Counted from the stretch's first letter, positions 17,738-27,372 are shown. The stretch: 64,000 nucleotides of DNA from Hydrotalea sandarakina (GCF_003254115.1 NZ_QKZV01000001.1:217585-281584), one strand, 5' to 3'. The notes: generated by a model not told the origin, from the sequence alone. Numbers and translations are program-made.

Positions 17738-19468
17738 ATGAAAACAAAATCAAAGCTGTCAATAGGTATTGGTTTGTTGTTTGTAATGATTGTCTTACTC
17801 ACAACCTTGAGTATATTTTATATTAACAAACTTTCAAACGATTCCAAAAATATTTTAGTTGCCAATTATAATACGATTGATTATTGTAGAAAAATGGAAA
17901 TTGCTTTGAATGATGGAATTGAGATACCCAACAATAAACAATTGTTCTTAAATAGTTTACAACTACAGCAAAAAAATATTACGGAATTAGGTGAGAAAGA
18001 ACTTACCGATGAGTTGTGGAATCATTTTCAAGAATTAGTCGTAAAGCCACAAGATACTATTGTAATTAAAGAAGTGCGAAATGATATTTCTGCTATTATG
18101 TTGTTGAACATGCAAGCCATTGAACGGAAAAGTAATATTGCGAACATAACTGCTCAAAAATCTGTTTTTTGGATTACCATCTCAGGTACTATTTGTTTTT
18201 TGGCTGCTTTCATCATGTTTGTGAATTTACCCGGTAGTATTGCTAATCCCATTCAAGAACTTACAAATAGTATTAAACAAATTGCAGCACAAAATTATTC
18301 GCAAAGGGTTCACTTTTCCGGACATGATGAATTTGCTGAATTGGCGGCTTCGTTTAATTCTATGGCCGAGAAGTTAGAAGCTTATCAATTAAGCAATTTG
18401 GAAAAGTTAATGATGGAAAAGAAACGCATTGAAACACTTATTGATAATTTACAAGACCCGATTATTGGTTTAGATGAACAAAAAAAGATATTATTCATGA
18501 ATACCATTGCCTTGCAAATTACAGGGCTTAAGTCAGATGAGGTAAAAGGTAAATTTATACAAGATATTGCGGTAAAGAATGATTTAATTCGAAACTTAAT
18601 TCAAGAATTGTTTTCAGATACGGGCACAACTTCCCTAAAAAAGCAACCAATAAAAATTTATGCCGAGGGTAAAGAAAGTTATTTTGAAAAAGAAATTATT
18701 CCCATTCGTATAATACCAACCGGTGAAACGGTTGAAAAGCTTATTGGTAATGTAATTCTTTTGCAAAATATTACGCCTTATAAAGAGTTAGATTTTGCAA
18801 AAACCAATTTCATTGCTACTATTTCTCATGAATTAAAAACACCGCTTTCATCTATTCAACTAAGTACTGCATTGTTGTCGAACAAACAAATTGGTAATTT
18901 AAATACTGAGCAACAAGAACTGATTGATAGTATTAAAGAGGATGCCGGGCGATTACTAAAAATTACAGGGGAATTATTAAATCTCTCACAATTGGAAAGT
19001 GGTTTAATTCAGCTTTCAGTTGTGGAATGTAATCCTTTAGATTTAGTGCATTATGCTCTCGAAGCTAATCAAAAAATAGCTGAGCAAAAGAAAGTTTCAA
19101 TAAGAATGCAAATACCTGATGAATTACCTAATGTGAAAGCAGATAAAGATCGCACCTCATGGGTATTATCTAATTTATTATCAAACGCTATTCGGTATTC
19201 TTACGAAAATTCCTCTGTTATCATTACTATTCTCAATAAAGGAAATGCATTGCATTTTGCTGTTCAAGATTTTGGTGTGGGGATTCCGCCACAATATTTA
19301 AACAAAATTTTCGATCGTTATTTCAGAATTCCCGGAAATAAAAGTGAAGGAACCGGTTTGGGACTTAGCATTTGTAAAGAATTTATGAATGCCCAAGGCA
19401 GTGATATAAAAGTGGTCAGCGATTTTGGATCTGGTTCAACTTTTTCATTTGATTTGCCGGTGGTATAA
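17738..19468 (+). CDS. HAMP/PAS sensor histidine kinase of the kdp cluster
   Basis: Membrane sensor kinase of 576 residues. Hydrophobic helices lie at about 6-30 and 147-170, framing a periplasmic sensor region. Then come a HAMP domain (about 170-225), a PAS domain (about 235-345), HisKA with phospho-accepting His364 in ISHELKTPLSS, and HATPase with NLLSNAIRYS, QDFGVGIP and GTGLGLSICKE. All catalytic boxes are present. It is the last gene of the kdp transcript, 68 bases after the KdpD-like gene, and ends at a strong terminator. The likely partner is the NtrC-type regulator at 9334. Confidence 0.93.
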   Translation: MKTKSKLSIGIGLLFVMIVLLTTLSIFYINKLSNDSKNILVANYNTIDYCRKMEIALNDGIEIPNNKQLFLNSLQLQQKNITELGEKELTDELWNHFQELVVKPQDTIVIKEVRNDISAIMLLNMQAIERKSNIANITAQKSVFWITISGTICFLAAFIMFVNLPGSIANPIQELTNSIKQIAAQNYSQRVHFSGHDEFAELAASFNSMAEKLEAYQLSNLEKLMMEKKRIETLIDNLQDPIIGLDEQKKILFMNTIALQITGLKSDEVKGKFIQDIAVKNDLIRNLIQELFSDTGTTSLKKQPIKIYAEGKESYFEKEIIPIRIIPTGETVEKLIGNVILLQNITPYKELDFAKTNFIATISHELKTPLSSIQLSTALLSNKQIGNLNTEQQELIDSIKEDAGRLLKITGELLNLSQLESGLIQLSVVECNPLDLVHYALEANQKIAEQKKVSIRMQIPDELPNVKADKDRTSWVLSNLLSNAIRYSYENSSVIITILNKGNALHFAVQDFGVGIPPQYLNKIFDRYFRIPGNKSEGTGLGLSICKEFMNAQGSDIKVVSDFGSGSTFSFDLPVV

Positions 19469-19500
19469 ATCAATCTGTTACTAATTCTTTTAAAAAATAA

Positions 19501-19533
19501 AAAAGCCGCTTCATTGTTGAAGCGGCTTTTTTT
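19501..19533. terminator. Bidirectional terminator between convergent genes
   Basis: A perfect 13-bp stem (19501-19513 with 19518-19530) with a TTGT loop has A on the left and T on the right. It serves both the kdp operon kinase (plus) and the tricorn-like protease (minus). Confidence 0.95.
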
Positions 19534-19553
19534 GAGGTTTATGTTATAGTCCG

Positions 19554-22500
19554 TTATTTGTTATCTGCCGTTTCTTTCAACATTTCTTTTACGGCTGCTT
19601 CCAATTGATCATCTTTTCCAAACAATACATCATTGTATGGATTATCCACATCAATATCAGGATTAATTTGCAAATTCTCAGTTGGTCTGCCTTCTTTACC
19701 AATGGTGGCAATCATGGGAATGCCAAATACAAGGGTAGGATCAATTTGTGTTTCCCACCAAACGGCTGTACCGGTTCCGGGAACAGGTTTGCCAATTAAT
19801 TTTCCAATATTGTTAGCGCGATAAGCATAAGGGAATAAGAATGCATCACTATAATTACTTTCACTCATTAACACACAACTGGGTTTAGTCCATTTACCTG
19901 CGGGTTCACCACCGGCTGCTTTAAATCCATAGGGTGCAAAGCTTAAGTATTGTTTGCCTTTTAAGAAAGTAACTAAATCATCGTGTAACCAACCACCACC
20001 ATTAAAGCGCGTATCAACAATCAAAGCTTTCTTGTTGTAGTTTTTACCCATTACTTTATCAAAAAATTCGCGATAGCTGGCATCATTCATGCCTTGAATA
20101 TGTACGTATCCAATTTGACCATTGCTCAGCTTGTCAACCATTTCGGCCATGGTATTGGTCCAGCGTTTATATAATAACGCATTTTCTTCCATAACGGTAA
20201 TGGGTTTAACGGTTTCTTCCCAAGTGGTTTTTGTGGTTGGATTATATACTTGTAATAAAACATTTTTACCGGCCTTTCTATTTAAAAAACTATTCCAATC
20301 AACTGCGTCAGTAATGTTATCCCCGTCAATAGCCATAATAATATCGCCTGCTTTTATTTTGCTGGTTGCTTTATCTACAGGGCCACCTTTCATTACTTCA
20401 GTAATTTCTAAACCGTTACCGCCTTTCATTTCATTATAAAATAAACCCAATGAAGCGGTATTGTCACCATCGGGATTACGAGGTGAATAACGACCACCGG
20501 TATGTGAAGCATTTAATTCACCCAATAATTCACTTAATAATTCCTGAAAGTCGTAGTTATTATTAATGTGCGGTAAGAAACGTGCATAATCAGCTTTATA
20601 CATTGCCCAGTTTACACCATGTAAATTCGGATCATAAAACTTTTTCTGCACTTGGCGCCAAGCATGTTCAAAAATATAAGCACGTTCACCGGCTGTATTT
20701 AAAACCATTTCACCATTAATGGTAACGGGGGTTACCTTGCCGTTATCAACATCCACTTTCATTAATTTACCACCACCTAATACAAACAATTGTTTACCAT
20801 CTTTACTTAATTCCATATTCCCGCCGCTGCTAAGTTTGGTTAACAGTTTCATTTCTTTGGTGCGGGTATCCATCTGCCACAAGTCGGCACCTTGTTCAAA
20901 GCGGCTTAATAAAAACAGTTTACTGCCATCGGCCGATAGTTTATAATCATCTAAATTCATTGAAGCATTGGTAAGCCGAACTTTCTGATGGTCTAAATTG
21001 CTGAAATCTAATACAACATTTTCTTTCTTTTTTGTTGTGTCTTTATTTTCTTTTTCTTTTTCTTTCAGTAATGCTGCATCTTCCTTGTTTAAATTAAATT
21101 GGTCGTAAGCATTTTTATCAAAGAATAAAGCATATACATCTGCTTCTTTCGGCCCTTGAATAGCTAAAGAACGCTTACCTTCCTTGTCAGAGGTAAATAA
21201 TAGTGCTTTTCCACCCAAAGCCCATTGTTGGCGATTGTTACTAAAACCACTTTGTGTAACATCGGTGCCGTTGGCATCACTACCATCTGCTTTAAACACC
21301 ATAATAGCACCACCGCTTAATCCAAAAACACCTTTACTGCTTCTAACGGCAATCCATTTGCTATCGGGGCTCCATTCAAAACGTTGATCACCATCGCTAT
21401 ACGAAAAATTTTGTCCGGCAGGTAGGATGGTAGTGCTTGTTTTAGAAGCTAAATCATAAACTTTTAAAATATTTCTTTCTTCTAAATATGCAATTTTTTT
21501 ACCATCGGGTGAAGGCATGGGTTGAAACTCTTCTTTTTCAGTAGCAATCACCGGTTCTTCTTTAATTAAAGTAGATGCATAAAAATAAGGCTCTTCCTTG
21601 CGGGCAATAGTGGCTTTGTAAATATCCCAACTGTTACCCCTTTCTGCCGCGTAATACAAGCTTCTGCCATCGGGTGCAAATGCTACCATGCGTTCTTGTT
21701 GCGGTGTATTGGTGATGCGTTTGGTATAGCTTCCATCGGTGCTGGTTACAAATACTTCGCCCCTAAATACAAACGCAATTTCCTTACCGTTAGGTGATAC
21801 ACTCATTTCAGTAGCACCGCCATTAATAGTTACATTTTTTTCTACGTTACCCCGTGTGTCTGCATTAATGATAATGTTTACTTTTTCGGGTTTGCCACCT
21901 TGTTTAAGCGTATATATTTCTCCATTCCATGAAAAACACAAAGTGTTGTTGTTTGAGCGGGATAGGTGACGAACAGGATAATCTTTCAAATCGGTTAATT
22001 GTTGCTCTGCAATTTTTAATTGCAATGGCATTTTGTAAATATTTTGTGTGCCATTTTTTTCACTTAAATAATACACATATTGATTATCGGCACTAAAAAC
22101 CGGCTCTCTGTCTTCACCATTAAAAGTGGTAAGTTTTCTGTAATTTTTTGTTTGGAAATTATACAACCAAATATCACGGGTTACACTGCTGGTGTGGTGT
22201 TTGCGCCAAGGATCTTCATAGCCTTTTCTATCTTGAAACACAATTTCCTTTCCATCATTACTGTAATGAACATTTTCAGTGCCGGCTGTATTCAGTAAAA
22301 TATTTCTACCGCCGGTAACAGGTACTTCATATAATTTAAGAAATATTGCTTTTTGCGGAAAACGAACGGATGTGTTTAAATCATTTCGGCCACTGCCAAA
22401 AATAACTTTGGAATTATCGGGTGAAAAATCCCAAGGAAAATCGTTGGCTGAGTTATAAGTTAAGCGTTTTGCTTCACCACCATTAGCAGGCATAACAAAA

Positions 22501-22772
22501 ACATCAAAATTGCCGTAGCGGTCAGAGGCAAAAGCAATGTATTTGCCATCATGGCTCCAAACGGGCATTTGTTCTTGCGATTCGTTTAAAGTTAGAGGAA
22601 TGGCTGTTCCACCTGTTGCAGGAACACTGTACAAATCGCCTTTATACCCAAATACAATGGTATTGCCATCGGGACTAATAGCAGGGTAGCGTAGCCATAA
22701 TGGCGGATTGTTTTGTGCATTTACAACAAAGCTGCAACTCAGCAGCATCAATAAATAAAATAATTTCTGCAT
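19554..22772 (-). CDS. Tricorn-like S41 protease with beta-propellers and PDZ domain
   Basis: Exported peptidase of 1072 residues. It starts with a signal peptide (MQKLFYLLMLLSCSFVVNAQ), followed by WD40/TolB-type propeller repeats such as PAISPDGNTIVF (about 30-690). A PDZ domain follows (about 795-880), then an S41 catalytic domain. Tricorn-type catalytic residues are visible: His757 in ASHTGG, Ser975-Asp976 in ESNYSDAF and Glu1032 in RPTENLQ. The frame opens 16 codons earlier, but ATG 22772 gives a clean signal peptide and leaves a 47-base divergent promoter region shared with the M23 gene. Tricorn homologues break oligopeptides into short peptides; here probably in the periplasm. Confidence 0.92.
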   Translation of the reverse strand: MQKLFYLLMLLSCSFVVNAQNNPPLWLRYPAISPDGNTIVFGYKGDLYSVPATGGTAIPLTLNESQEQMPVWSHDGKYIAFASDRYGNFDVFVMPANGGEAKRLTYNSANDFPWDFSPDNSKVIFGSGRNDLNTSVRFPQKAIFLKLYEVPVTGGRNILLNTAGTENVHYSNDGKEIVFQDRKGYEDPWRKHHTSSVTRDIWLYNFQTKNYRKLTTFNGEDREPVFSADNQYVYYLSEKNGTQNIYKMPLQLKIAEQQLTDLKDYPVRHLSRSNNNTLCFSWNGEIYTLKQGGKPEKVNIIINADTRGNVEKNVTINGGATEMSVSPNGKEIAFVFRGEVFVTSTDGSYTKRITNTPQQERMVAFAPDGRSLYYAAERGNSWDIYKATIARKEEPYFYASTLIKEEPVIATEKEEFQPMPSPDGKKIAYLEERNILKVYDLASKTSTTILPAGQNFSYSDGDQRFEWSPDSKWIAVRSSKGVFGLSGGAIMVFKADGSDANGTDVTQSGFSNNRQQWALGGKALLFTSDKEGKRSLAIQGPKEADVYALFFDKNAYDQFNLNKEDAALLKEKEKENKDTTKKKENVVLDFSNLDHQKVRLTNASMNLDDYKLSADGSKLFLLSRFEQGADLWQMDTRTKEMKLLTKLSSGGNMELSKDGKQLFVLGGGKLMKVDVDNGKVTPVTINGEMVLNTAGERAYIFEHAWRQVQKKFYDPNLHGVNWAMYKADYARFLPHINNNYDFQELLSELLGELNASHTGGRYSPRNPDGDNTASLGLFYNEMKGGNGLEITEVMKGGPVDKATSKIKAGDIIMAIDGDNITDAVDWNSFLNRKAGKNVLLQVYNPTTKTTWEETVKPITVMEENALLYKRWTNTMAEMVDKLSNGQIGYVHIQGMNDASYREFFDKVMGKNYNKKALIVDTRFNGGGWLHDDLVTFLKGKQYLSFAPYGFKAAGGEPAGKWTKPSCVLMSESNYSDAFLFPYAYRANNIGKLIGKPVPGTGTAVWWETQIDPTLVFGIPMIATIGKEGRPTENLQINPDIDVDNPYNDVLFGKDDQLEAAVKEMLKETADNK

Positions 22773-22819
22773 GGCATTTCGTTTTATTTTTATCGGAACA
22801 ATAAAGATAATTATAGACA

Positions 22820-23527
22820 ATGGACAGTACGACTAAATTTTATGAACGGATAAAAGCATTGCAGCCAACAATAGCATCTGTTGTACCATTCAAGGCAGAG
22901 ACCGATAAGTTAGTAAAAATGGATTTTACTGAAAAAAATGATGTATGGAAGGAAGCAATTATTACAAATGTTGACTTGTTTTCCACTACGGTTCATTCAA
23001 TTTTACAAACTGCCGATGCCCGTTATGGTATTGGTGGTTATTTAGAAAACAGGCATATTTATGCGCGTAGTCGAGTTTTTGATGGAACTGAGCCTCGCCG
23101 CATACATTTAGGAATTGATATTTGGGGCGAGGCAGATACACCTGTAATGGCTCCTATAGACGCAACTGTGCACAGCTTTGCGTTTAATAACGCTTATGGC
23201 GATTACGGGGCTACCATTATTTTGCAGCATTCATTAGGTGAATTTACTTTTTATAGCTTGTATGGGCATTTGGCTTTAAAGAGTTTGCAAACATTGGAAG
23301 AAGGAATGCCTATTAAAGCAGGTACAACATTTGCCTGGTTGGGAAAACCGGAAGAAAATGGGTATTGGCCTCCACATTTGCATTTTCAACTAATGTTACA
23401 GATGGAAGGGTATAGGGGCGATTACCCCGGTGTATGTGCTGCATCGCAATTAATGCATTATGCACAAAATTGTCCCAATCCCGATATTATTTTACAAATG
23501 GAACAATTTGCAGTGCTTGCTAATTAA
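22820..23527 (+). CDS. M23 (LytM-type) metallopeptidase domain protein
   Basis: The 235-residue protein has a complete LytM zinc site: His96 and Asp100 in HLGID, and His186/His188 in HLHFQ. These are set in the usual barrel with VMAPIDATVHSF and YGHL. M23 enzymes cut peptide crossbridges of peptidoglycan. Unusually, I see no signal peptide or membrane helix at the N-terminus (MDSTTKFYERIKALQ), so its route to the cell wall, or another cytoplasmic substrate, is unclear. It is divergent from the tricorn-like gene and followed by a small membrane protein gene 34 bases on. Confidence 0.85.
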   Translation: MDSTTKFYERIKALQPTIASVVPFKAETDKLVKMDFTEKNDVWKEAIITNVDLFSTTVHSILQTADARYGIGGYLENRHIYARSRVFDGTEPRRIHLGIDIWGEADTPVMAPIDATVHSFAFNNAYGDYGATIILQHSLGEFTFYSLYGHLALKSLQTLEEGMPIKAGTTFAWLGKPEENGYWPPHLHFQLMLQMEGYRGDYPGVCAASQLMHYAQNCPNPDIILQMEQFAVLAN

Positions 23528-23561
23528 CTGCTTGTAATTAAATTTGCAAAAAACAATCCAC

Positions 23562-23735
23562 ATGTCACACGAAATTCATCAGGAAGAAGATACTAAGAAA
23601 TTTACCCTTACCGTAATTCTGTCTTTTGTTGTAATATTTTGTTTTTATGTATTGTTAGCACAATGTAAAGGGCCCTACCATCCGCACGTTGAACATGCTA
23701 CAACTGAACAATCAGCGCCTGCTGCACATGAATAA
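23562..23735 (+). CDS. Small single-span membrane protein
   Basis: A 57-residue product starting at ATG 23562 (MSHEIHQEEDTKKF). It has one hydrophobic helix (LTVILSFVVIFCFYVLLAQ) and a His/Ala-rich tail (YHPHVEHATTEQSAPAAHE). The reading frame runs six codons further upstream, but the ATG fits best. It follows the M23 gene by 34 bases and is probably cotranscribed. I do not recognise a family; the His-rich tail on the far side of the membrane might bind metal, which is speculation. Confidence 0.6.
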   Translation: MSHEIHQEEDTKKFTLTVILSFVVIFCFYVLLAQCKGPYHPHVEHATTEQSAPAAHE

Positions 23736-23775
23736 TATTACGTTTTTGTTTCAGCAGCTTTAGGTATAAACATTT

Positions 23776-23810
23776 ATTTGTGTAATCAATGAAAATTTGA
23801 TTACACAAAT
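23776..23810. terminator. Strong hairpin between convergent genes
   Basis: A perfect 14-bp inverted repeat (23776-23789 with 23797-23810) has a 7-base loop. It lies between the small membrane protein gene (plus) and the glutaminyl cyclase gene (minus). Only a weak T-rich tail (ATTTT) follows on the plus strand, so termination is likely but not certain. Nothing else is seen in 23736-23937. Confidence 0.5.
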
Positions 23811-23937
23811 ATTTTACCATTCATTATAGTGGTAGTAATGATTACAAATTATTTTCTTATTCTTTCTTGGCTATAAGACTGTAAAGAAGCATACAAAGCA
23901 AGAGAAAAGCTAAGGGGTTTAACTATAATACTGAATG

Positions 23938-24798
23938 CTACTGTATGCGTATGGCAAATAATTTTGGCCAATATTTGCCCGTGATATAGAAAGTGTGATT
24001 TGAACTATCAAAGGCAATACCATTTAATACATCACGTTTAGCCGTTTCTGCAGGTGGGGCATATCTTTCCAACAATCCATTTAAGTTCAAGGTGCCTATC
24101 ACTTTTCCTGAATTGGGATCAATTTTCACTATTTGATCAAAATCCATGGTATATAAATTGGCAAATATATTGCCATCCACATATTCTAATTCATTTATAT
24201 ACACTTCGTGCCCGGCATAATCTTTTGGCACCCCTGTAATAGGTAAAGTTTTTACAATTTTGAATGTTTCAGGATCGCGATAAATTAATTCATTATGTCC
24301 ATTGTCCATAATTAAGTTGTGTCCATCATTCGTCATTCCCCAACCTTCGCCTTCATAAGAAAATTCGTTTAGTTTTTTAAAAGTGTTGGCATCGTAAACA
24401 AAACACTTTTGTTCTTTGTAGGTTAGCTGGTAAATTTTACCATTCAACATAGTAATACCTTCACCAAAAAAAGCGGGTGCCAGTATAATTTTTTGTACAT
24501 CTTTTCCGGTATTTACATTTGTTTTAGATAGCTTACTTCTTCCGGCATAATCCGGATCGCCGGTGCTTTCATACAAAAAACCGTTATGAAACTCTAATCC
24601 TTCCGTAAAAGAAGCCGTATCGTGCGGATAAACTGCTACTATTTGATAGGATAAAGCAGGTATGCTTGGGGTAATGGTATTGATGGTTGAACTGTCGTTG
24701 TTTTCATTATTGTTTTTGCAAGCAACAAAAAACAAAGCAAATAAAATGATAATGAATGGATAATTGAATTTGTTGCTTTTAATGAATGATTGATGCAT
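23938..24798 (-). CDS. Glutaminyl-peptide cyclotransferase lipoprotein
   Basis: Forms pyroglutamate at peptide N-termini. The 286-residue protein belongs to the plant-type five-bladed propeller family (glutamine cyclotransferase). Motifs are HDTASFTEGLEFHNGFLYESTGDPDYAGRS (split here as FTEGLEFHNGFLYEST), MLNGKIYQLTYKE, GEGWGMTNDG and DVLNGIAFD. The start at ATG 24798 gives a signal sequence with lipobox FFVAC; the longer frame begins with TTG at 24831. It follows the FAD oxidoreductase gene on the same strand and could be cotranscribed. Location: outer-membrane or periplasmic lipoprotein. Confidence 0.88.
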   Translation of the reverse strand: MHQSFIKSNKFNYPFIIILFALFFVACKNNNENNDSSTINTITPSIPALSYQIVAVYPHDTASFTEGLEFHNGFLYESTGDPDYAGRSKLSKTNVNTGKDVQKIILAPAFFGEGITMLNGKIYQLTYKEQKCFVYDANTFKKLNEFSYEGEGWGMTNDGHNLIMDNGHNELIYRDPETFKIVKTLPITGVPKDYAGHEVYINELEYVDGNIFANLYTMDFDQIVKIDPNSGKVIGTLNLNGLLERYAPPAETAKRDVLNGIAFDSSNHTFYITGKYWPKLFAIRIQ

Positions 24799-24833
24799 GT
24801 GGATGAATTGTAGTTGTAATAGTGTAAACAATA

Positions 24834-25979
24834 TTAAAAGTTGGGTAAAATTTGATGCGCTATTTCTTCGGCTATTATTGGCGTTAATGCAACACCCATA
24901 CCATTGCAGGCAATAGCGTTTAAAATATTGGGTGCTGTAAAATGTACATAAGGCAAATGGTTATCGGTAAAAGCCATAATGCCACTCCATCTTTTATCAA
25001 TGGTATATTGAATGGATGGGTTTAAATGTGTTTGTAAAAAATTTTCTAAAACGGTTTGTACATTTTCGGTTACAGTAATATCAGTAGTAGTTTCTTGTTC
25101 AAAAAAACTGTTACGTCCGCCGCCAATTAAAATGCGATTCCCCAGGTTTCTCCAATAATAATATCCTGCGTCATAATGAAAGGTGCCATGTAAGGGCAGG
25201 TTAGGGATTGGGCTAGTAAGCAATATTTGTCCGCGGCCTGGTTTTACCGGTAAGGTGGTTCCCAAATTAATTGCATTTGAAAAGGCATTGGTGCATAAAA
25301 TAACGGTATTGGCCTTTAGTACAATTGATTGTTGTGTTTCAATGGCAACATAATCGTTTTGCCGGTAACACTGCGTTACTGTTATTCCATACAAACAATT
25401 TACGCCCAAACAAGCGGCCTTGTTTTGTAATGCCTGAACCAGTTTGCCGCTGTGTAAACCGCCTTCCCACTTGTTTTCAACTAATGCATCAAAATTTTGT
25501 AGTCCTAATGCAGTTAATGCAGCATCATTTCTTTTAAAAGTATGTTGGGTATTGGTAATGTCGGCCAGCAATTTATTTAGATATGCAAGCGCATCATTTA
25601 TTTCGTTTGCGGGCAGTTGTTTTTCTGTTAAACATTCGTAACCACCACAGGCATCAAAATCAATTACATTACCAAAGTATTTTTTTATTTTTTCAATACC
25701 CTTATAACGTTTTTCAACAATTTGCAACATGGCCGATTCGCCCAACGTTTTTGCGTCGTGAAGTAGTTCAGTTGGGCTTCCAAAGCAAGCAAAGCCTGCA
25801 TTGCGCGTTGAGGCACCTAATGGTGTAACATTTCTTTCAACAACAGTAATACTTAAATTGGGCTTTTGTTCTTTTAAAGTAATAGCAGTCCAAAGTCCCA
25901 TTAATCCGCCACCAACTATCACAATGTTTTGTGGGGCGAAATAGGTTTCATTTTCCCAAACTGAAATATTGCTTAGCAT
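24834..25979 (-). CDS. FAD-dependent oxidoreductase (DAO family)
   Basis: A 381-residue flavoenzyme with an N-terminal Rossmann motif IVIVGGGLMGLWTAI, an FAD-binding Glu in VVERN, GASTRNAGFACFGSP, and a C-terminal GRGQILLTSP plus RWSGIMAFTDNHLPYV. These resemble glycine oxidase/D-amino-acid oxidase and YgaF-like enzymes that oxidise C-N bonds. The substrate cannot be read from sequence. A TACATTTG box ends only four bases before the ATG, so the transcript may be nearly leaderless. The gene is followed by the glutaminyl cyclase gene. Confidence 0.85.
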   Translation of the reverse strand: MLSNISVWENETYFAPQNIVIVGGGLMGLWTAITLKEQKPNLSITVVERNVTPLGASTRNAGFACFGSPTELLHDAKTLGESAMLQIVEKRYKGIEKIKKYFGNVIDFDACGGYECLTEKQLPANEINDALAYLNKLLADITNTQHTFKRNDAALTALGLQNFDALVENKWEGGLHSGKLVQALQNKAACLGVNCLYGITVTQCYRQNDYVAIETQQSIVLKANTVILCTNAFSNAINLGTTLPVKPGRGQILLTSPIPNLPLHGTFHYDAGYYYWRNLGNRILIGGGRNSFFEQETTTDITVTENVQTVLENFLQTHLNPSIQYTIDKRWSGIMAFTDNHLPYVHFTAPNILNAIACNGMGVALTPIIAEEIAHQILPNF

Positions 25980-25983
25980 GTTT

Positions 25984-25991
25984 CAAATGTA
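25984..25991 (-). promoter_or_regulatory. Possible -7 box of the FAD oxidoreductase gene
   Basis: The minus strand reads TACATTTG, an exact TAnnTTTG match, four bases before the ATG at 25979. The closeness implies little or no leader. No -33 element was found. Confidence 0.3.
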
Positions 25992-26051
25992 CTAAACATA
26001 GCAATAGTAAAAGCTATTTTACAAATCTGTTAGCAAAGCGCTTTGCTTCAT

Positions 26052-27155
26052 TTACACATTAAACCTAAAGTGCATAATGTCGCCATCTTTCACTACATAT
26101 TCTTTGCCTTCAATACGTAGTTTGCCATTATCGCGGCAGGCAGCTTCACTGCCATATTTTATAAAATCATCGTAGGCAATTACTTCTGCTTTAATAAAGC
26201 CTTTTTCAAAATCACTATGAATTACACCTGCGGCCTGTGGTGCTTTCCAACCTACATGAATCGTCCATGCTCTTACTTCCTGCACACCAACAGTAAAATA
26301 TGTTTCCAGGTTCAACAATTTATATACGCTTTGAATAAGTCTGTTTAATGCAGGCTCTTTCATGTTATATTCTTCCATAAACAATGCACGGTCATCGGCC
26401 GATTCCATTGCGGCTATATCGGCTTCAATGGCATTATTCATAATAATCATTTGTGCACCTTCTTCCGTAGCAGCTTTTAGTAATTGTTCAGAATATTTGT
26501 TGCCGGTATGCATGCTGGCCTCATCAACATTGGCTACATACAATACAGGTTTATTGGTTAAAAGAAACAAGTCGTCAATAGCTGTTTTTTCTTCTTTAGA
26601 AAGGTTAAGCGAACGAATGCTTTTACCTTGTTCCAAATGGTTTTTGCATTGAAGCAATGTTTTTAACTCAGCCTGTGCTTTTGTATCGGAACCAACACGG
26701 GCCAGCTTTTCCGTTTTTTGAATTTTCTTTTCAATACTTTCTAAATCTTTCAGTTGTAACTCTGTATCAATAATTTCTTTGTCAGAAATGGGATTAATCG
26801 CTCCTTCTTCGCGCAATACATTTTCATCTTCAAAGCATCTGATTACATGGATAATTGCATCTACTTCGCGAATATTGCCCAAAAATTTATTGCCCAAACC
26901 TTCTCCTTTACTAGCCCCTTTTACCAGTCCGGCAATATCCACTATTTCAACTTGTGTAGGCACAATTCGGTGCGGATTCACCAGTTTGGCCAAATGCTGT
27001 AAGCGTTCATCCGGCACATCTACCAAACCCACATTGGGTTCAATGGTGCAAAACCGGTAATTACTGGCTTGTGCTTTAGCGCTGTTGGTAACAGCATTAA
27101 ATAAAGTTGATTTTCCTACATTGGGTAATCCTACAATTCCTGCTTGTAATGCCAT
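26052..27155 (-). CDS. ychF: Ribosome-associated ATPase YchF (OLA1 family)
   Basis: The 367-residue protein is a universal Obg-family P-loop protein that prefers ATP. It has the P-loop GLPNVGKSTLFNAVT at residues 8-22, then VDIAGLVKGASKGEGLGNKFL and the specificity loop NVDE. The C-terminal TGS-like domain has TVGVQEVRAWTIHVGWKAPQAAGVIHSDFEKGFI. It binds ribosomes and affects stress responses in other bacteria. Length is typical (363-367). It stands alone with its own promoter; a 16-bp palindrome (26032-26047) lies just past its stop. Confidence 0.98.
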   Translation of the reverse strand: MALQAGIVGLPNVGKSTLFNAVTNSAKAQASNYRFCTIEPNVGLVDVPDERLQHLAKLVNPHRIVPTQVEIVDIAGLVKGASKGEGLGNKFLGNIREVDAIIHVIRCFEDENVLREEGAINPISDKEIIDTELQLKDLESIEKKIQKTEKLARVGSDTKAQAELKTLLQCKNHLEQGKSIRSLNLSKEEKTAIDDLFLLTNKPVLYVANVDEASMHTGNKYSEQLLKAATEEGAQMIIMNNAIEADIAAMESADDRALFMEEYNMKEPALNRLIQSVYKLLNLETYFTVGVQEVRAWTIHVGWKAPQAAGVIHSDFEKGFIKAEVIAYDDFIKYGSEAACRDNGKLRIEGKEYVVKDGDIMHFRFNV

Positions 27156-27218
27156 GTTATATTCATTTTTATGTAAGCTTTGTTTTTAGCTTACCATCTG
27201 CCAAAGTATTTTAAGCCG

Positions 27219-27226
27219 CAAAAGTA
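27219..27226 (-). promoter_or_regulatory. -7 promoter box of ychF
   Basis: The minus strand reads TACTTTTG, an exact TAnnTTTG box, giving a leader of roughly 57 bases before the ychF ATG. A clean -33 TTTG is not seen. Confidence 0.45.
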
Positions 27227-27372
27227 AGGTGTAAATCATATTGAGAGAATGCTTATTTTCATTGCCGCAATAAATGTTTGCTATTGCAGTTATTCAATAG
27301 ATTTTTTTATGTCATTGTTTGTTGAAGAAACCGGGCAACGAATCATGGCAGCAGTAACCAAAAACGAAAATA

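Noticed and set aside
22773-22820. N-terminal extension of the tricorn-like protease
   Set aside because: It would hide the signal peptide that begins at the ATG at 22772 and would overlap the divergent M23 start.
26032-26047. 16-bp palindrome AGCAAAGCGCTTTGCT after ychF as a terminator
   Set aside because: It has no loop and no T tract; kept only as a note in the ychF entry.
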